DNA from: Flavobacterium rakeshii
Lineage (GTDB): Bacteria > Bacteroidota > Bacteroidia > Flavobacteriales > Flavobacteriaceae
Direction: 5' to 3'
Assembly: GCF_009741375.1 (NCBI RefSeq)
Contig: NZ_WOWP01000045.1
Span: forward strand, 62,001-126,000
DNA length: 64,000 nucleotides
In this document: positions 9,069 through 18,368 of the stretch, piece by piece
How positions within the stretch are numbered: the stretch's first letter is position 1
How the letters are laid out: every line of letters starts with the position of its first letter
Program-made: the position numbers and the translations under genes
Notes under the pieces: model-generated
The model's input: the letters and a program-made list of their open reading frames with translations, nothing else
Database searches by the model: none
What the model was told of the DNA's origin: nothing

Positions 9069-10505
9069 ATGAACACAAAAAAGATGTATTCATCCTATAA
9101 AAAAATCTCGTCAGATACGCTGACGCCTATACAGGTATACCTCAGGGTACGGGATAGTTTTGAGAAACCGTTACTGCTTGAAAATTCAGAAATACTAAAC
9201 AGAAAACACGGTTACTCCTACATTTGCCTTAATCCGCTTTCCAGTATCCAAATTGAAGATAAAGCCTTTTACATAGACAATGAAAAGGTTGACAGTAACC
9301 AAAGTATTACCGACTTCATTTCAAACTATATCAAGTCTTTCTCTGTTGAAAAATTCAATTTCCCTTTTACCTCAAACGGACTGTTTGGATATACCGGATA
9401 TGACACAATACAATATGCCGAAGATATTAAACTGAGTAAATCGGGCGAAAACTTACCTACCCTTTTCTATGCTATTTATCAGTATGTTTTGGTTTTTGAT
9501 CATCAGTATGACGAACTTTATATCTTCTCCCACCACACAGAGCAGAAAACAGCTGAAAGTAACCTTGACAATATCAGCTCACATATAGTAAACAAGCCTG
9601 CTAACGTATACGACTTTTATACCATAGGCACTGAAGAAACCGAAATTGATGACAAAAGTTTCAAAGACATGGTTAGTACTGCAAAAAAACACTGCCTGCG
9701 CGGAGATGTTTTTCAAATGGTACTATCCAGAAAATTTACCCAGCATTTTAACGGCGATGAATTTAACGTATACAGGGCTTTGCGTAGTATAAACCCTTCA
9801 CCTTATCTTTTTTACCTGGATTACGGTAGCTTTAAGCTGTTTGGTTCATCTCCCGAGTCTCAAATCATTGTAAAAGATAATAAGCTTACAGTACACCCTA
9901 TTGCAGGAACTGTAAAGCGAAGTGGTGATGAAACCGAAGATTTACTTGCTGCCGAAAGATTAAAAAACGATCCTAAAGAAAATGCCGAACATGTTATGCT
10001 TGTAGATCTTGCCCGTAATGATCTTAGTAAAAATGCTACCGGTGTTACTGTAAACTATTATAAAGAACTTCACTCCTACTCCCATGTTATTCATATGGTG
10101 TCGGAAGTTTCGGGAGAGCTGAGAGAAAAACATCAGGCATATAACGCCTTACTGGATGCCTTTCCTGCAGGTACATTAAGCGGAGCTCCTAAACACAAGG
10201 CTATGCAGCTTATCCATAAGTATGAAACATCGGGGCGTAGTTTTTACGGTGGCAGTGTGGGGTACATCGACTTTAATAATCAAACACAGCACGCTATTAT
10301 CATCCGTTCCGTTTTAAGTAAAAACAACATACTGCACTATCAGGCAGGTGCTGGTATAGTACATTCATCGAGTGAAGAAGGTGAACTACAGGAAGTAAAC
10401 AATAAGATAAATGCATTAAGGAAGGCTATTCAAAATGCCAATTCAAACAATAATTTAAAAATGATTAATAAAACAGAAGATGAAACGGTTGCTAATTTTA
10501 GATAA
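9069..10505 (+). CDS. trpE: Anthranilate synthase component I
   Basis: 478 residues. It converts chorismate and ammonia (from TrpG) to anthranilate, the first step of tryptophan synthesis. The chorismate-binding fold is evident from motifs FQMVLSRKF, PSPYLFYLDYGSFKLFGSSPE, HPIAGTVKRSG, EHVMLVDLARNDL, FPAGTLSGAPKHKAM and YGGSVGYID in the usual order. An N-terminal LLLENSE near residue 40 is at the place of the LLES tryptophan feedback-binding element, so allosteric inhibition by Trp is likely. It is the first gene of the operon, 24 bases after the attenuator tail. Its 3' end overlaps trpG by 26 bases in another frame, which suggests translational coupling. Confidence 0.97.
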   Translation: MNTKKMYSSYKKISSDTLTPIQVYLRVRDSFEKPLLLENSEILNRKHGYSYICLNPLSSIQIEDKAFYIDNEKVDSNQSITDFISNYIKSFSVEKFNFPFTSNGLFGYTGYDTIQYAEDIKLSKSGENLPTLFYAIYQYVLVFDHQYDELYIFSHHTEQKTAESNLDNISSHIVNKPANVYDFYTIGTEETEIDDKSFKDMVSTAKKHCLRGDVFQMVLSRKFTQHFNGDEFNVYRALRSINPSPYLFYLDYGSFKLFGSSPESQIIVKDNKLTVHPIAGTVKRSGDETEDLLAAERLKNDPKENAEHVMLVDLARNDLSKNATGVTVNYYKELHSYSHVIHMVSEVSGELREKHQAYNALLDAFPAGTLSGAPKHKAMQLIHKYETSGRSFYGGSVGYIDFNNQTQHAIIIRSVLSKNNILHYQAGAGIVHSSSEEGELQEVNNKINALRKAIQNANSNNNLKMINKTEDETVANFR

Positions 10506-11049
10506 TTATGACAGCTTCACTTACAACCTTGTTCAGCTTGTAGAACAGGTAAGTGATATGGAGTTTGAAGTACATCGAAACGATAAGATTGCCCTTGAGA
10601 AGATCAATCGTTTTGACAAAATACTTCTGTCTCCCGGCCCTGGTATTCCCCGTGAAGCAGGATTATTACCCGATATTATTAAAACCTACGGTAAAACCAA
10701 AAGTATTTTTGGCGTTTGCCTTGGGCTACAGGCTATTGGTGAGGCTTATGGGGGCAAACTTAAAAATCAGGAACAGGTATTTCATGGTATTGCTACAACC
10801 ATTACTATCACTAATCCTGACACTATTTTTAACGACTGTCCTAATAGCTTTTTAGCCGGACGTTACCACTCATGGACCATAGACAACAACTTTTTACCCG
10901 ATACTCTTGAAGTCACAGCTACAGATGACAACGGGAACATTATGGCCATAAAACACAAAACACTCGATGTTCGTGGTGTGCAGTTCCATCCGGAATCTAT
11001 ACTATCACAATACGGTAAACAGATACTTCACAGCTGGCTTAGCGCCTAA
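10480..11049 (+). CDS. trpG: Anthranilate synthase component II (glutamine amidotransferase)
   Basis: 189 residues, class I glutamine amidotransferase subunit that supplies ammonia to TrpE. The start is MKRLLILDNYDSFTYN, a textbook TrpG/PabA N-terminus, which fixes the ATG at 10480 despite the 26-base overlap with trpE. The catalytic triad is visible: Cys in GVCLGLQAIGE, and His-x-Glu in VQFHPESIL. An LSPGPGIP oxyanion strand is present. There is no separate PabA in the window, so it might also serve PABA synthesis, but its location inside the trp operon supports the trp role. Confidence 0.96.
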   Translation: MKRLLILDNYDSFTYNLVQLVEQVSDMEFEVHRNDKIALEKINRFDKILLSPGPGIPREAGLLPDIIKTYGKTKSIFGVCLGLQAIGEAYGGKLKNQEQVFHGIATTITITNPDTIFNDCPNSFLAGRYHSWTIDNNFLPDTLEVTATDDNGNIMAIKHKTLDVRGVQFHPESILSQYGKQILHSWLSA

Positions 11050-11143
11050 CTCTACCCTCCCATATAACTAATCGGCCCAGCCAAAAAAATAAAGGTGATT
11101 TACTCACCCAGCATAACTATTGCCTAAACTTAAATGAAATAAC

Positions 11144-12130
11144 ATGAAAACATATCTGGAAAAACTATATCAGTATCAAACGCTTAGCAGCAACGAAGCC
11201 TACAATGCACTGGAGCAGATTGCTACCGGAAAGGTAAATCCCAGCCAAATTGCATCGTTCATCACAGTATACCTAATGAGAAGTATGACAACCGAGGAAC
11301 TTAACGGATTTAGCAATGCCCTGTTGCAGCTGTGCATTCCCATTTCCTTTGATCAGGAAGTAATGGATGTTTGCGGTACAGGTGGCGATGGTAAAAATAC
11401 TTTTAATATCTCTACCATTACGGCACTTATAGTGGCTACCTATGGGGTTTCTGTAGCAAAACACGGCAACTACGGAGTCTCATCTGTTAGTGGTTCGTCA
11501 AATGTACTGGAGAATTTAGGGTACACATTCACTAATGATATTGATACCCTTAAAAAACAAATGGACAACTATAACATCTGCTTTTTACACGCCCCTTTGT
11601 TTCATCCTACACTAAAACATGCCGCTCCGGTAAGGAAAGAACTGGGGATAAAAACCTTTTTCAACATGCTGGGACCTTTAATTAATCCGGCGTTTCCTGA
11701 AAACAGGATGATTGGTGTATACCATGCCGAAATAGGCCGTAACTACCACTACCTGCTACAACAACAGGAATGTAAATATGCCATAGTACATTCTATTGAC
11801 GGTTATGATGAAATCTCTACCACGGGCGATTTTAAACTGTTTAGCCGTAAAGGTGAAGAGCAAATCAGTATGCGCGACCTTACTATCCCTACCGCTTCGC
11901 CAGAGGCATTATTTGGAGGACATAGTGTAAAGGACGCTGCCGATATTTTCATCAATATCATTAAGGGCGAAGGTACATCTGCACAAAACAATGCCATTGC
12001 AGTAAATGCGGGTATAGCGATTGAGTCGGCTACAGGGGAAGACAGGCTTACAAGTATTGCCCAAGCTAGGGAAATTATAGAAAGTGGGAAAGCATACCGC
12101 ACATTTAAACAACTTATAAACAGTAATTAA
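11144..12130 (+). CDS. trpD: Anthranilate phosphoribosyltransferase
   Basis: 328 residues. It transfers phosphoribose from PRPP to anthranilate. The PRPP/pyrophosphate-binding motif is DVCGTGGDGKNTFNIST, followed by VAKHGNYGVSSVSGSSNVLE, HPTLKHAAPVRKELG and FFNMLGPLINP. These are hallmarks of the TrpD type-3 phosphoribosyltransferase fold. Length is normal for the family. It is separated from trpG by 94 bases, the only notable gap inside the operon, and I see no terminator or promoter of note in that gap. It is one base from trpC. Confidence 0.97.
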   Translation: MKTYLEKLYQYQTLSSNEAYNALEQIATGKVNPSQIASFITVYLMRSMTTEELNGFSNALLQLCIPISFDQEVMDVCGTGGDGKNTFNISTITALIVATYGVSVAKHGNYGVSSVSGSSNVLENLGYTFTNDIDTLKKQMDNYNICFLHAPLFHPTLKHAAPVRKELGIKTFFNMLGPLINPAFPENRMIGVYHAEIGRNYHYLLQQQECKYAIVHSIDGYDEISTTGDFKLFSRKGEEQISMRDLTIPTASPEALFGGHSVKDAADIFINIIKGEGTSAQNNAIAVNAGIAIESATGEDRLTSIAQAREIIESGKAYRTFKQLINSN

Positions 12131-12131
12131 A

Positions 12132-12950
12132 ATGGATATTTTAAATAAAATAATAGAACATAAAAAGAAAGAGATTGCTGAGAGAAAAAGCCTCTTCCCG
12201 ATAAAACTACTGGAAAACAGTATCTACTTTAACAGCCCTACAGTATCCTTAAAACATTATTTACAGTGTAAGGACAGAGTCGGTATTATAGCCGAAATTA
12301 AACGTAAATCTCCGTCTAAAGGTAATATAAATCCTTATGTAGATGTAGAGAAAACATCTATTGGTTATATGCAGGCAGGTGCCAGTGCTTTATCTGTACT
12401 TACAGATGATGCTTTTTTCGGTGGAAACAACAGTGATTTGACAACCGCCCGAAAGTTTAACTACTGCCCTATTTTAAGGAAAGATTTTATAGTTGATGAG
12501 TACCAAATTATTGAAGCTAAATCCATTGGTGCCGATGCCATACTCCTACTGGCAAATGTTCTGACTAAAGAAGAGTGTAAAACGTTCACTACCCTAGCCC
12601 ATCAACTTGGTTTAGAGGTACTATTGGAAACTCATACCCTTAATGAACTGGACTATTACTTACCGGAAACAGATGTTTTAGGAATAAACAACCGCGATTT
12701 AAAAACCTTTACAGTCAATATTGAGCGTTCGTTGGAACTTGCGTCTCATCTGCCTAATAATGTTGTAAAAGTATCTGAAAGCGGAATTAAAACAGCTAAC
12801 GATATACTATTACTCAAAGAAAATGGATTTCATGGTTTCCTTATGGGAGAGCAATTTATGAAACATGCCAAACCCGAAAAAGCCTGTCACGAACTTATCT
12901 CACAGGTAGAACATGCTTTAAGCCTTAAAACTGTAAGTCATGAAAATTAA
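12132..12950 (+). CDS. trpC: Indole-3-glycerol-phosphate synthase
   Basis: 272 residues, (beta/alpha)8 barrel that decarboxylates and cyclises CdRP to indole-glycerol phosphate. Motifs visible are IIAEIKRKSPSKG (catalytic Lys on strand 2), ALSVLTDDAFFGG, ILRKDFIVDEYQI (general-acid Lys), VLGINNRDLKTF and VSESGI. The enzyme is monofunctional: TrpF is encoded separately just downstream, unlike the fused TrpCF of enterobacteria. Its 3' end overlaps trpF by 11 bases. Confidence 0.97.
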   Translation: MDILNKIIEHKKKEIAERKSLFPIKLLENSIYFNSPTVSLKHYLQCKDRVGIIAEIKRKSPSKGNINPYVDVEKTSIGYMQAGASALSVLTDDAFFGGNNSDLTTARKFNYCPILRKDFIVDEYQIIEAKSIGADAILLLANVLTKEECKTFTTLAHQLGLEVLLETHTLNELDYYLPETDVLGINNRDLKTFTVNIERSLELASHLPNNVVKVSESGIKTANDILLLKENGFHGFLMGEQFMKHAKPEKACHELISQVEHALSLKTVSHEN

Positions 12951-13557
12951 AGTATGTGGATTAAAAGATCCAAGCAACGTAGCACAGGTAGCAGGTTTGG
13001 AGCCTGACTATATGGGATTCATTTTTTATAAAGAATCTAAGAGGTATGCTACCCAAACTATTAATGAGGAAGTAATAGCCAAAATCCCAAAAACTATAAC
13101 CAAAGTGGGAGTATTTGTAAATGAAACAGAAGAAAACATTATCAAACTGGTTAAAAAATACGGTTTGGATAGCGTTCAGTTGCATGGTGATGAATCGTTA
13201 GAGCTGTGTGACAAAATCCAAAAGCATGTTTCTGTAATAAAGGCCTTTGGGGTAAACAGTTCATTTGATTTCGATAGTTGTAAGGAATATGAGGGAGTAA
13301 CCGACTTATTTCTGTTTGATACATCGACAGAAAGTTATGGCGGTAGCGGAAAACTATTTGACCACAACCTACTTAAAGGATATGATTTAGAGACTCCGTT
13401 TTTAATAAGTGGCGGACTCGACCTTAAAACAGCCACTGCACTTATTGAAACTCCTATTCATCCCAAATGCATAGGCATAGATGTAAACAGCAGGTTTGAA
13501 CAGCCAAACGGTTTAAAGGATGTAACACTTTTAAAACAATTATTCAGCAGAGTATGA
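12940..13557 (+). CDS. trpF: Phosphoribosylanthranilate isomerase
   Basis: 205 residues. It catalyses the Amadori rearrangement of phosphoribosylanthranilate to CdRP. Family motifs are the N-terminal [10 protein letters not shown] (catalytic Cys), [40 protein letters not shown] (with the catalytic Asp) and LISGGLD. It starts inside the end of trpC and overlaps trpB by four bases (ATGA), so the whole 3' half of the operon is tightly packed. Confidence 0.96.
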   Translation: MKIKVCGLKDPSNVAQVAGLEPDYMGFIFYKESKRYATQTINEEVIAKIPKTITKVGVFVNETEENIIKLVKKYGLDSVQLHGDESLELCDKIQKHVSVIKAFGVNSSFDFDSCKEYEGVTDLFLFDTSTESYGGSGKLFDHNLLKGYDLETPFLISGGLDLKTATALIETPIHPKCIGIDVNSRFEQPNGLKDVTLLKQLFSRV

Positions 13558-14753
13558 AAACACAATATCATATAAACGACAAAGGTTTTTACGGCGATTT
13601 TGGCGGTGCCTATATCCCCGAATTGCTGCACAGTAACGTTGAAGAGCTTCTTCAAAATTATAAGACGGTACTAAATGACAATAAATTCAAAGAAGAGCTT
13701 AAAACCCTGTTAAGGGATTATGTAGGCAGGCCTAGTCCGCTTTACTATTCCAACAGACTTTCGCATAAGTATGGTGTGCAAATCTACCTGAAACGTGAAG
13801 ACCTTAACCATACCGGTGCCCATAAAATAAATAATACCATAGGACAGATACTACTGGCAAAGCACCTTAACAAAAAACGCATTATTGCCGAAACAGGTGC
13901 AGGACAACATGGTGTTGCCACCGCTACAGTATGTGCTTTACTGGGACTTCCGTGTATTGTGTATATGGGAGAAACAGACATTAAAAGACAGGCTCCTAAT
14001 GTTGAGAAAATGCGTTTACTGGGCGCGGAAGTCCGTCCTGCCCTTAGCGGAAGTAAAACCCTTAAGGACGCTACAAACGAAGCTATTAGGGACTGGATCA
14101 ATAACCCGGAAGATACTTATTACATCATAGGATCGGTAGTAGGACCACATCCCTACCCTGATATGGTAGCCCAATTCCAGTCGGTAATAAGTGAGGAAAT
14201 CAAACAACAGCTAAAAGAAAAAACAGGAAATGAAAACCCTGATTATGTAATAGCCTGTATTGGTGGCGGTAGTAATGCTGCGGGAGCTTTTTATCATTTT
14301 ATTGACGAGCCAAATGTAAAACTAATTGCTGCCGAAGCCGCAGGAAAAGGTATCGATACTAATCATACGGCTGCTTCTATATCTATAGGTACTACCGGAA
14401 TCATTCATGGTAGCAAAACCCTGATGATGCAAACCAGCGACGGACAAATAGTTGAGCCTTACAGTATATCAGCAGGATTGGATTACCCCGGTGTGGGTCC
14501 TATGCATGCTCATTTAGCCGAAACAGGCAGGACTAAAGTAATTGCCATAACTGACAGCGATGCACTCTCAGCAGGATACGAGCTGTGTAAGCTGGAAGGG
14601 ATTATCCCTGCTCTGGAAAGTGCGCATGCCCTTGCCTGCCTTAACCAAATCTCTTTTAAGCAAGATGATGTAGTGGTTATTAACCTATCGGGGCGTGGCG
14701 ATAAAGATTTAGAAACCTATACAAAACACTTACCTCATGGAAAACAGAATTGA
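13554..14753 (+). CDS. trpB: Tryptophan synthase beta chain
   Basis: 399 residues, PLP enzyme joining indole and serine. The Schiff-base lysine lies in the motif [30 protein letters not shown], the phosphate-binding [13 protein letters not shown] and the C-terminal [12 protein letters not shown] are all present. The N-terminus [14 protein letters not shown] is the standard TrpB1 type that works with TrpA through an indole tunnel. It overlaps trpA by 17 bases, consistent with balanced production of the alpha-2 beta-2 complex. Confidence 0.97.
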   Translation: MKTQYHINDKGFYGDFGGAYIPELLHSNVEELLQNYKTVLNDNKFKEELKTLLRDYVGRPSPLYYSNRLSHKYGVQIYLKREDLNHTGAHKINNTIGQILLAKHLNKKRIIAETGAGQHGVATATVCALLGLPCIVYMGETDIKRQAPNVEKMRLLGAEVRPALSGSKTLKDATNEAIRDWINNPEDTYYIIGSVVGPHPYPDMVAQFQSVISEEIKQQLKEKTGNENPDYVIACIGGGSNAAGAFYHFIDEPNVKLIAAEAAGKGIDTNHTAASISIGTTGIIHGSKTLMMQTSDGQIVEPYSISAGLDYPGVGPMHAHLAETGRTKVIAITDSDALSAGYELCKLEGIIPALESAHALACLNQISFKQDDVVVINLSGRGDKDLETYTKHLPHGKQN

Positions 14754-15528
14754 TTCATTATTTAAATATAAGTCGGGAACCGTACTGTCGGTATACTTTA
14801 CGGCGGGTTACCCCAGTCTTAATGACACCCTTACAATAGCAAAAGAACTGGAAGCTAATGGTGTTGATATGCTTGAAATAGGTATCCCGTTTAGTGACCC
14901 GTTGGCAGATGGTCCCGTTATACAAAACAGTAGTAAAACAGCTATAGAAAACGGAATGTGTATTGAACTGTTATTAAAACAATTAAGTACACTAAGGGAA
15001 CATATCGCTATCCCTGTATTGCTTATGGGATATTACAACCCTATACTGCAGTATGGCGTTACCCTTTTCTTAGAAAAAATAGCTGCTATTGGTATTGACG
15101 GACTTATAATTCCCGATATGCCTATAGAAGAATATCAGGAGAATTATGAAACTGATTTTAAACGGTTAAACCTAAAAAACATCCTCCTTATTACTCCACA
15201 AACTTCTGACAGCCGAATAAGATACATCGACTCTGTTTCGGGAGGGTTTATTTATGTAGTATCATCATCGACAACAACCGGAGAGCATACAGGTTTTTCA
15301 GAAAAACGAGAGTCCTACCTCAGTAAAATCAGTTCCATGAAACTGAATAATCCTTGTATTGTGGGCTTTGGTATTCAAAACAAAGAAGACATAAAACAGG
15401 TAGGCAAATATGCTTACGGAGCAATTATAGGTACAGCATTTATTAAAGCCATTACACAGGGAGAGCTCAAACAACAAATTAAACATTTCATTAAAACAGT
15501 AAGCCATGATACTACAGTTAGAACATAA
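14737..15528 (+). CDS. trpA: Tryptophan synthase alpha chain
   Basis: 263 residues, TIM-barrel lyase cleaving indole-glycerol phosphate to indole. Catalytic Glu in [20 protein letters not shown] (alphaGlu49 equivalent) and Asp in [14 protein letters not shown] (alphaAsp60/130 region) are visible. The phosphate loops [13 protein letters not shown] and [10 protein letters not shown] are also present. It overlaps the following DAHP synthase gene by 23 bases, so that gene belongs to the same transcript. Confidence 0.96.
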   Translation: MENRIDSLFKYKSGTVLSVYFTAGYPSLNDTLTIAKELEANGVDMLEIGIPFSDPLADGPVIQNSSKTAIENGMCIELLLKQLSTLREHIAIPVLLMGYYNPILQYGVTLFLEKIAAIGIDGLIIPDMPIEEYQENYETDFKRLNLKNILLITPQTSDSRIRYIDSVSGGFIYVVSSSTTTGEHTGFSEKRESYLSKISSMKLNNPCIVGFGIQNKEDIKQVGKYAYGAIIGTAFIKAITQGELKQQIKHFIKTVSHDTTVRT

Positions 15529-16504
15529 TACAAAATCAAAAGACATACTTTCCCTTACCGAAACCATAACAGGTTTGGGGTATAAATCGACCCATGTAAA
15601 AACACAGCGGGAAAATTACCTTATATGTATTGGTAACAAAGAAATAGATATAAGACAACTGGGGCATTTACCGGTTGTGAAAGATATACATCGTGTTTCC
15701 GATCAATATAAACTCGTTTCCCGCAAATGGAAAACCAACTATACATCAATAAACTTAGGGGATGATGTATATATTGGTGGCAAAGAGAAAACCATAATAG
15801 CAGGTCCCTGTTCTATTGAAAGCGAAGATCAGGCTGAAAGTATTGCCGAACACCTTTCACAACAAGGTATTAAAATAATGCGTGGCGGTGTATTTAAACC
15901 CCGAAGCTCCCCTTATGCTTTTAGAGGATTAGGCCTTGAAGGAATGAAACTATTTCACAACGCCTGTAAAAAAAGAGGTATCAAAATTATTACCGAAGTA
16001 ATGCAGGCCTCACAAATTGAGGAACTCTATCCGTACATAGACATTTTTCAGGTGGGTGCCCGTAATTCCCAAAACTACAATCTGCTGGATGCATTGGGGG
16101 AAAGTGATAAACCTGTTATGATAAAAAGGGGAATTAGCGGTAGTATTGACGAACTATTGTGTTCTGCTGAATATGTGTTTAGTGCCGGTAACGAAGATAT
16201 TATTTTATGTGAAAGAGGTATAAGGACCTTTGAAACCAGCTACAGAAATACCTTTGATATTAATGCCATACAGGTTTTAAAGGATAAAACGCATTTGCCA
16301 GTACTTGCCGATCCTTCTCATGGTGTGGGAATAAGAGATTATGTTCCGGGTATTGCAATGGCCGCTATTGTTGCCGGAGCAGACGGAGTGATATATGAAG
16401 TGCATCCGTCTCCAGAAAAAGCACTGTCTGACGGACAGCAAACACTTAATTTTCAGGAATCAGAAGCTTTAATTCAAAAAATTAAAGTCTTAGAAAAACT
16501 GTGA
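15506..16504 (+). CDS. aroF: 3-deoxy-7-phosphoheptulonate (DAHP) synthase, type I-beta
   Basis: 332 residues. It condenses phosphoenolpyruvate and erythrose-4-phosphate, the entry step of the shikimate pathway. The catalytic barrel (about 90-332) has IIAGPCSIES, RGGVFKPRSSPYAFRGLGLEG, VGARNSQNYNLL, PVMIKRG and LADPSHGVG, typical of the Bacillus/Thermotoga-like I-beta class. An N-terminal 75-residue ferredoxin-like domain is present, as in feedback-regulated members; which amino acid it binds cannot be read from sequence. Its place as the last gene of the trp operon ties chorismate supply to tryptophan demand through the attenuator. Confidence 0.94.
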   Translation: MILQLEHNTKSKDILSLTETITGLGYKSTHVKTQRENYLICIGNKEIDIRQLGHLPVVKDIHRVSDQYKLVSRKWKTNYTSINLGDDVYIGGKEKTIIAGPCSIESEDQAESIAEHLSQQGIKIMRGGVFKPRSSPYAFRGLGLEGMKLFHNACKKRGIKIITEVMQASQIEELYPYIDIFQVGARNSQNYNLLDALGESDKPVMIKRGISGSIDELLCSAEYVFSAGNEDIILCERGIRTFETSYRNTFDINAIQVLKDKTHLPVLADPSHGVGIRDYVPGIAMAAIVAGADGVIYEVHPSPEKALSDGQQTLNFQESEALIQKIKVLEKL

Positions 16505-16530
16505 CAGGTTAAAGGTTGTTCCAAATAAAA

Positions 16531-16566
16531 AAACATCTAAACCATAGTGATTTAGATGTTTTTTTA
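16531..16566 (+). terminator. Terminator after trp operon
   Basis: An 11-bp perfect stem, AAACATCTAAA (16531-16541) and TTTAGATGTTT (16551-16561), loop CCATAGTGA, is followed by a T run to 16566. It lies between the convergent ends of the trp operon and the DUF808 gene and could serve both strands. Confidence 0.85.
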
Positions 16567-16595
16567 TGTTTAATCCTTAAAGTTAAAAAGGATGA

Positions 16596-17462
16596 TTATT
16601 TCTTTTTAAAAAGTGATATTACTTTCTTAATACCGGTAATAAGCGCCACAGTTACCAAACCGGCAATCAAACCTGCTGCTGTTTCTTTCACAATAGATGG
16701 CAAATCAGGGTATATATGGTGCAGGTAATCTATATTGTGAACAAATATACCTCCGGCAACTAAAATAAGTGCTATAGTACCTATTACTGCAAGGAACCTA
16801 ATAGTTAAAGGTAAAAGCTTAATTAAGGTTTTACCAATAGCTGTAAAGAAACTACTTCCCTTAGAGTATTTTATAAGTTTATAACCTGTATCATCCATCC
16901 TTACAATAACAGCTACAAGTCCGTAAACACCAACTGTTGCCAAAAACGCTACAATAGTAACTGTTACAATTTGTATGGTAAGGCTTTTGTCTAAAACAGT
17001 ACCTAATGCAATTATCACAATCTCTATAGAAAGAATAAAATCGGTAGTAATGGCTGCCTTAATTTTGTTTTTCTCCATATCAACAGGAGCAACTTCTTTT
17101 AGTTCGGCAGCTTCTTTATGATCTGAATGATGGAAAAAATACTCTATTATTTTTTCTACCCCTTCATACGCAAGATAGAATCCGCCCATTACCAAAATTG
17201 CTTTGATGGCAATAGGGAAAAATGCATTTAAAAGTAAAGCAATAGGAATTATTATCAGTTTATTGATAAACGATCCCTTAGTAATAGCCCAAAGTACAGG
17301 CAGCTCTCTAGACGATACAAAGCCTGTAGCCTTCTCGGCATTAACCGTAAGGTCATCACCTAATATACCTGCCGTTTTTTCTGTCGCTACTTTACTTGCA
17401 ACAGCAACATCATCCATAAGGGCAGCTATATCATCTAAAACTGCAAAAATACCTGAAGCCAT
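16596..17462 (-). CDS. DUF808 family inner-membrane protein (YedI-like)
   Basis: 288-residue multi-pass membrane protein of the DUF808/YedI family, whose function is not established. The family N-terminus is present (MASGIFAVLDDIAALMDD, then VATEKTAGILGDDLTVNAEKATGF). About six transmembrane helices follow between residues 68 and 285, for example LIIIPIALLLNAFFPIAIKAIL and SIEIVIIALGTVL. It ends with a basic tail (FKKK). It is a monocistronic unit convergent with the trp operon. Confidence 0.88.
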   Translation of the reverse strand: MASGIFAVLDDIAALMDDVAVASKVATEKTAGILGDDLTVNAEKATGFVSSRELPVLWAITKGSFINKLIIIPIALLLNAFFPIAIKAILVMGGFYLAYEGVEKIIEYFFHHSDHKEAAELKEVAPVDMEKNKIKAAITTDFILSIEIVIIALGTVLDKSLTIQIVTVTIVAFLATVGVYGLVAVIVRMDDTGYKLIKYSKGSSFFTAIGKTLIKLLPLTIRFLAVIGTIALILVAGGIFVHNIDYLHHIYPDLPSIVKETAAGLIAGLVTVALITGIKKVISLFKKK

Positions 17463-17662
17463 AATTTATTATTTAAGAGGTGCAAAAATATAAATTTAGT
17501 AGTGCATTACTTAATTATTTTAATGCAACAGTAAAGAAATTTGAATCAAAATGAGTAACTTAAATCATGTTATTAAAACAATTCCAACCATTTAACCTTT
17601 ACAAAACCAACTAAATAAACGTTAAAATTAAATTTAAAATTCATTTTTAAAAGTATTACTAT

Positions 17663-17670
17663 TATTTTTG
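17663..17670 (+). promoter_or_regulatory. -7 promoter element TATTTTTG for the TetR-exporter operon
   Basis: TATTTTTG is an exact TAnnTTTG match located 19 bases before the ATG chosen for the TetR gene. No convincing -33 TTTG is visible. The TTG at 17668-17670, which could be misread as a start codon, is part of this element. Confidence 0.45.
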
Positions 17671-17688
17671 CATGTAAATATCTCAAAA

Positions 17689-18360
17689 ATGAGAATAGTA
17701 CTATCCAATGTAAAGCTTATGATAAACGAAAATGTTTATCTCAAAGACCCCGAAAGCTCGGCACTGGGAAAGAAAATATTGAATGAAAGTATACTCCTTA
17801 TTAAGGAAATAGGCTTTGAGGCATTTACCTTTAAAAAGCTGGGACAGCGTATTGAAAGTAACGAAAGTTCGATATACAGGTATTTTGAAAACAAACACAA
17901 ACTGTTGGTTTACCTTACCTCATGGTACTGGAGTTGGATGGAATACCGCCTTGTTTTTGAAACGGCTAACTTAACCAGTCCTAAAGACCGTCTTAATAAA
18001 ACCATTGCATTATTTACAGAAGAAACTAAAGATGATGCATCTACCGAACATATTAACGAGGCACTGTTACAACAGATAATAATATCTGACTTCACCAAAA
18101 CCTTACTTACCAAGGAGGTTGACGAAGAGAACAGAAACGGTTTTTTTGTAATTTATAAAAGAGTAATACACCGCATTTCAGGAATAATTAAAGAAGTGAA
18201 CAGCAGTTACCCCTACCCTGATTCGCTTGCCAGTACAATAGTTGAAGGGGCATTGCATCAGCATTTTTTAAAACAGCACCTAACATCCATCACCAATTGT
18301 AGTGATGAGATTTCACCAAGTGATTTTTACCTCGATTTGATTAATAAAGTTTTAAACTAA
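17689..18360 (+). CDS. TetR/AcrR-family transcriptional regulator
   Basis: 223 residues from the ATG at 17689. The in-frame TTG at 17668 is rejected because it lies in a -7 promoter box; the ATG at 17719 is another possibility. The N-terminal HTH is typical of TetR proteins: ILNESILLIKEIGFEAFTFKKLGQRIESNESSIYRYFENKHKLLVYL. The ligand-binding C-terminal helices are not assignable to a named subfamily. It stands eight bases before an ABC exporter, HlyD and TolC gene set on the same strand. The likely job is repression of its own exporter operon, released by an unknown ligand. Confidence 0.85.
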   Translation: MRIVLSNVKLMINENVYLKDPESSALGKKILNESILLIKEIGFEAFTFKKLGQRIESNESSIYRYFENKHKLLVYLTSWYWSWMEYRLVFETANLTSPKDRLNKTIALFTEETKDDASTEHINEALLQQIIISDFTKTLLTKEVDEENRNGFFVIYKRVIHRISGIIKEVNSSYPYPDSLASTIVEGALHQHFLKQHLTSITNCSDEISPSDFYLDLINKVLN

Positions 18361-18368
18361 AAAAATAT

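Noticed and set aside
17668..17688. TTG start extending the TetR protein by seven residues
   Set aside because: The TTG is part of a TATTTTTG -7 promoter element, and the ATG at 17689 gives a normal N-terminus.
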